In this document: positions 61,154 through 64,000 of the stretch, piece by piece
Layout of the letters: every line of letters starts with the position of its first letter
Position numbering within the stretch: the stretch's first letter is position 1
NCBI GenBank assembly: GCA_903838675.1
Contig: CAILZI010000141.1
Span: 62,001 to 126,000, forward strand
Length of the DNA: 64,000 nucleotides
Direction: 5' to 3'
Origin: an uncultured Verrucomicrobiota bacterium
GTDB lineage: Bacteria > Verrucomicrobiota > Verrucomicrobiia > Verrucomicrobiales > Verrucomicrobiaceae
Translations under genes and position numbers: made by a program
The notes under the pieces: model-generated
Told to the model about the DNA's origin: nothing
What the model saw: the letters and a program-made list of their open reading frames with translations, nothing else
The model's database searches: none

Positions 61154-62870
61154 TGATGAGCTGAACCTCCGCCCAGCTGAAGCGTGCCACGTTGAAGCCT
61201 TCGATCCTCTGGCTCTGCACACCGGATGATTCTGCTTCCAGAGTCTGAATGATAGTCGTGTTATCCTTGGCGGCTGTTCCTTTTGGGGCGGTTCCCAGCA
61301 GTCCCTTGAACCAGCGGTCCAGCGTCCACTCACGTTTCAGTGCCACCACGGCGACTGGACCGGTTTGTGGAAGCAACAGCTTTGCGGCGTTCACATCATC
61401 TGTGAACTGCCACAGGTGGTTCGTGTAAAACACCAGGCTGGGTTCGGTGTAGCCGCAGCCATGCAGCGTGATGTCAGGGGGCAGCGTGCCGAGTAGTGTG
61501 GCGACGCGCACCGGCACCGAGGTGGCACGCAACTGCTGGCCGAGCAGTGCGAGACTCAGGCTCGTCAGTGCCACAGTCACGCAGACGAGACCAGTATTGC
61601 AGCGCGTCATGCCTTGCTTCCATGCCAGACACACAACGGCTCCACCCAGCACCAGCACACAGGTCAGAAGAAACAGAGCGCTGCAGAGCAGCTCTCGGAT
61701 GCTACCTTGCTGGATCTGCGCTGTGCACGCAAACACCCAGCCACCGGCAACCACAGCCACCAGCGCGAGCGTCAGCCATTTCGCTACCACAGGGACGTTG
61801 CGGTTGCGGCTTTGCCAGACCAGCGCCAGCAGCACGATGAACGCCGGATAGCCCGGCATCACATAGTGGGGCAGTTGCGTGGCATAAAAAAAGAAGATGA
61901 CCTGTGGTGCGAGAAACCACGCCGCGAGAAACGAAGTCTGTGCCGTCCAGTTGGCCCGCAGCCAGCGCCAGACGGGCAGTGCAAAACCGATCCAGGGAAA
62001 GAGGCTCAGCCAGGTGGTGAGGAGATAGAAGCCGGGCACAAACTTGCGGCCGTTGAACACATCCGTGCCGCGTTTCACCACATGCTCACCCATGCCCGTC
62101 TTCCAGAAAGCCCCATTCGTTTCGATCAAAGCCGGTACGCCCCAGGCCGCGACCATTGCCAGCGACAGACACAGTCCAGGCACGGCCTGCAGCCTGCTCC
62201 ATGGCAGGGGCTTCCTCCAAAACACCCAGCGCCAAAGCACGAGAGCCAGCGCGGGCACGAACCAAGCGATGGGCCCCTTCGCCAGAAACCCAGCGCCAAG
62301 GGACAGCCATAGGCACCAAAACCAGCCATTCCAGCGCCGCAGCTGCGGCTCTGTCAGCAATTCCACCAAGGCCCTGCATGCGAGAGCCACCAGCAGGATC
62401 ATCGGCATGTCCGCCACGCATAGCCGGCCATGCACCAGCGACTGCAGGCTGGTGAGCCAGGCCACACCGGCCAGCAGCCCAGCGCTGGCATCCCGGGTCA
62501 GCTTTCGCGCCATGCCCGCCACAACCAAGGCGACCCCATAAACGGCCAGTACACTGTGCAGCCGTGCCGCCAGCTCGTTCACACCCAGCAGGGCGTAGTG
62601 CAGCCGCATCCACCAGTAGGTCAGCGGCGGTTTGTCGAAACGATATGCGCCATTGAAGTAGGGGATCGTCCATGTGTCCCGCTCCATCATTTCCACCGTG
62701 GCGTGGGCAAAGCGCGGCTCGTCACGGTCCATCAGAGGTATCGTGACCGTTCCCGGCAGGTAAAGCAGGAGTGCGAGCACCAGCAGCAGCCACCAGCCAT
62801 GCTGGCGGCTGCGCTGATCATTCCAAAATGGCATGGCAGACGAACCCATCACGCCATTTGGCATGACCAC
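61143..62870 (-). CDS. ArnT-like glycosyltransferase (GT39/PMT family)
   Basis: 575 residues from 62870; ATG 62834 (MPFWNDQ) is an equally good start. About eleven to thirteen helices. The first loop holds the catalytic-type motif PLMDRDEPRFAHATVEMMER and YRFDKPPLTYWWM, as in ArnT, which moves an aminoarabinose or other sugar from polyprenyl phosphate to lipid A. LSLFPWIGFALPVW and FFYATQLPHYVMPGYPAF are further family signs. The actual sugar is unknown. It fits with the envelope-lipid genes before it. Confidence 0.88.
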   Translation of the reverse strand: MVMPNGVMGSSAMPFWNDQRSRQHGWWLLLVLALLLYLPGTVTIPLMDRDEPRFAHATVEMMERDTWTIPYFNGAYRFDKPPLTYWWMRLHYALLGVNELAARLHSVLAVYGVALVVAGMARKLTRDASAGLLAGVAWLTSLQSLVHGRLCVADMPMILLVALACRALVELLTEPQLRRWNGWFWCLWLSLGAGFLAKGPIAWFVPALALVLWRWVFWRKPLPWSRLQAVPGLCLSLAMVAAWGVPALIETNGAFWKTGMGEHVVKRGTDVFNGRKFVPGFYLLTTWLSLFPWIGFALPVWRWLRANWTAQTSFLAAWFLAPQVIFFFYATQLPHYVMPGYPAFIVLLALVWQSRNRNVPVVAKWLTLALVAVVAGGWVFACTAQIQQGSIRELLCSALFLLTCVLVLGGAVVCLAWKQGMTRCNTGLVCVTVALTSLSLALLGQQLRATSVPVRVATLLGTLPPDITLHGCGYTEPSLVFYTNHLWQFTDDVNAAKLLLPQTGPVAVVALKREWTLDRWFKGLLGTAPKGTAAKDNTTIIQTLEAESSGVQSQRIEGFNVARFSWAEVQLIIKR

Positions 62871-62922
62871 ACGCTTCGTCCGTCAGCAAGTTCCAACGTT
62901 TTCGTCACACGTCACCCGCCGG

Positions 62923-63351
62923 TCAATACAGCAGGAAACCGATCTCACTGTCCGTGAGCTGGGACGTGTCATCCACCGCCAGCAGAGCTTGCGTGTCAAA
63001 GGTCGCCTCCCAAGGCGTTTCCGCCGCTGCATGCAGCAGGGGAAGATCAGGAGCGGCCATTGCTGGTGCCTCCTGCTTTGCAATCTGGGTGTCAGCCGCC
63101 GGTTGAGTCTGGAAAATCACGAGCGCCAAAGCCAGGGCGGCTACGGTCACGGTGCCGAAGGCCCATTTGGCCGCAGGAGCCGCAAACGAGACGTCTTCCC
63201 ACCAGGTGCGCAAGGCAGCCAGCCAGCCGCGATCCTGCGGCGTCTGGCGGGCGGCACGCACCACATTCTGGGCAAAATTGGCACGCACCTCAACCGCGCG
63301 GGCCTGGGCCAGCAGCTTGGCGATGGGGTCTTGGGGCGAGAGGGGTTCCAT
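62923..63351 (-). CDS. Small single-pass membrane protein of unknown function
   Basis: 142 residues from ATG 63351; a longer frame to 63411 overlaps the HIT gene. A soluble N-terminus (IAKLLAQARAVEVRANFAQNVVRAAR) precedes one helix (WAFGTVTVAALALALVIF) and an Ala/Pro-rich, acidic tail. The layout resembles anti-sigma-factor-like proteins of this phylum, but no sigma gene is beside it. It is on the same strand as the HIT gene 45 bases upstream. Confidence 0.6.
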   Translation of the reverse strand: MEPLSPQDPIAKLLAQARAVEVRANFAQNVVRAARQTPQDRGWLAALRTWWEDVSFAAPAAKWAFGTVTVAALALALVIFQTQPAADTQIAKQEAPAMAAPDLPLLHAAAETPWEATFDTQALLAVDDTSQLTDSEIGFLLY

Positions 63352-63395
63352 GATGGTAAAAAAACAGCCGGGCCGGTCCAAAGTTGCAAAAAAAA

Positions 63396-63749
63396 TCAGC
63401 CCGGCGGCCACTCAAGGCTCCGACCTGCCAGCAAGTGCACGTGCAGGTGCGGCACGGACTCGCCCGCATCCTTCCCGTGATTGATCACGAGGCGGAAGCC
63501 CTTGCTGCGGTCCTTGATGCCCAGTTTGTCGGCGATTTTCCCCGCAGCCAGCAGCAGCGCACCGAGCGTGGCCTGATCCTCCGCCACGGCTTCACCGACC
63601 CGTGGAATCAGCTTTTTAGGCACGATCAGCACATGGATCGGAGCCTGCGGATTGACGTCGTTGAAGGCGGCCACCAGATCGTCCTCATACACGAGCGGGG
63701 CGGGGATTTCGCGGTCGATGATCTTTTGAAAAATGGTCTTCTCACTCAT
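63396..63749 (-). CDS. HIT-family nucleotide-binding hydrolase (HinT-like)
   Basis: 117 residues. TIFQKIIDREIPAPLVYEDD, VLIVPKKLIPRVGE and the histidine triad HLHVHLLAG place it in the HinT branch, which cleaves purine phosphoramidates. It starts 6 bases from the nrdR stop, so the two are probably co-transcribed. Confidence 0.94.
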   Translation of the reverse strand: MSEKTIFQKIIDREIPAPLVYEDDLVAAFNDVNPQAPIHVLIVPKKLIPRVGEAVAEDQATLGALLLAAGKIADKLGIKDRSKGFRLVINHGKDAGESVPHLHVHLLAGRSLEWPPG

Positions 63750-63755
63750 GGCGGA

Positions 63756-64000
63756 TTAACGAAAAAGTTCGGGCTGCCGGCCATCGCGCGGGCGGCGTTC
63801 GCCGAGGCTCTTGATCTCATCGATGAATTCACCCACGTCCTCAAACTGGCGGTACACCGAGGCGTAGCGCACGTAGGCCACGTGGTCGATGGCCTCCAGA
63901 CGGCGCATCACCTTCGCACCGATGACGGTGCTGGGGATTTCGCGGTAGCCTTCCTCTTCGAGTTCGTTGGCGATGTCATCCACCAGCTGCTCTAGCTGCT
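63756..64000 (-). CDS. nrdR: Transcriptional repressor NrdR, C-terminal part (cut by right window edge)
   Basis: The visible part has the NrdR ATP-cone segment ELEEEGYREIPSTVIGAKVM and the family-specific AYVRYASVYRQFEDVGEF. The frame stays open to the window edge, so the zinc ribbon lies outside. NrdR represses ribonucleotide reductase genes by sensing ATP/dATP. The C-terminus after the ATP-cone is short (GERRPRDGRQPELFR). Confidence 0.93.
   Translation of the reverse strand, partial: QLEQLVDDIANELEEEGYREIPSTVIGAKVMRRLEAIDHVAYVRYASVYRQFEDVGEFIDEIKSLGERRPRDGRQPELFR

Noticed and set aside
1..64000. tRNA, rRNA and riboswitch genes
   Set aside because: I looked for T-loop-like GGTTCGA patterns, conserved 16S/23S segments and known riboswitch cores and recognised none, although a covariance-model search was not possible.

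Overview
The window looks like chromosomal DNA of a Verrucomicrobiota bacterium of the Verrucomicrobiaceae/Prosthecobacter type. The pointers are a Planctomycetes/Verrucomicrobia-type cytochrome–DUF1549–DUF1553 protein paired with a Tat-exported DUF1501 protein, a propeller/cytochrome-c protein of the PVC type, a sulfatase with an added C-terminal domain, a sialate O-acetylesterase, a golvesin-like protein, a PEP-CTERM protease, and a short primary-type sigma factor. This is inferred from gene families; no 16S gene, tRNA gene or CRISPR array was seen.

Layout. 1-1000: the N-terminal end of an FMN-binding membrane protein and a small exported protein. 1158-9941: a compact lipid/polyketide locus (YceI, type III polyketide synthase, flavin monooxygenase, methyltransferase, acyl carrier protein, FabF-like ketosynthase), then a convergent RND-type transporter and a second methyltransferase. 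10-24 kb: a membrane-anchored unknown, an orphan peptide-binding lipoprotein, sialate O-acetylesterase, an active HtrA-like protease followed by a paralogue without its catalytic His and Asp, YceH, a Gly/His-rich lipoprotein, RsuA, a REP-associated transposase (RAYT) flanked by REP pairs, and AlaS. 24-38.6 kb: a pilin-like protein, the PSD1/DUF1501 pair, a PEP-CTERM protease, MoaD, Hpt, PdxH, a GbsR/MarR-regulated group containing a frameshifted membrane gene, the large PVC cytochrome, YcxB-like and golvesin-like proteins. 38.6-43 kb: sigma factor, then pyruvate dehydrogenase E1-beta and E2 with a hicBA toxin-antitoxin pair between them, and an HTTM-domain pair. 44-56 kb: YjbR, ExoIII, a methyltransferase, a beta-barrel protein, a sugar-binding-like lipoprotein, DUF1801, an FAD oxidoreductase with a REP embedded in its coding sequence, TyrS and a sulfatase. 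56.5-64 kb: an envelope-lipid stretch (btaA-btaB-DUF3592-O-antigen ligase, PAP2 phosphatase, ArnT-like transferase), a small membrane protein, HIT protein and the end of NrdR.

The most coherent pathways are the 1158-9941 locus, whose enzyme set resembles the Streptomyces SrsA/SrsB/SrsC alkylresorcinol/alkylquinone system but with its own ACP, ketosynthase and YceI, and the btaAB betaine-lipid genes, which sit in an operon-like run with an O-antigen ligase. A second theme is repeated DNA: several families of GTAG- or GGAG-headed hairpins occur between genes, at the stop codon of one gene and inside another, and the window carries one RAYT gene that may act on such elements.
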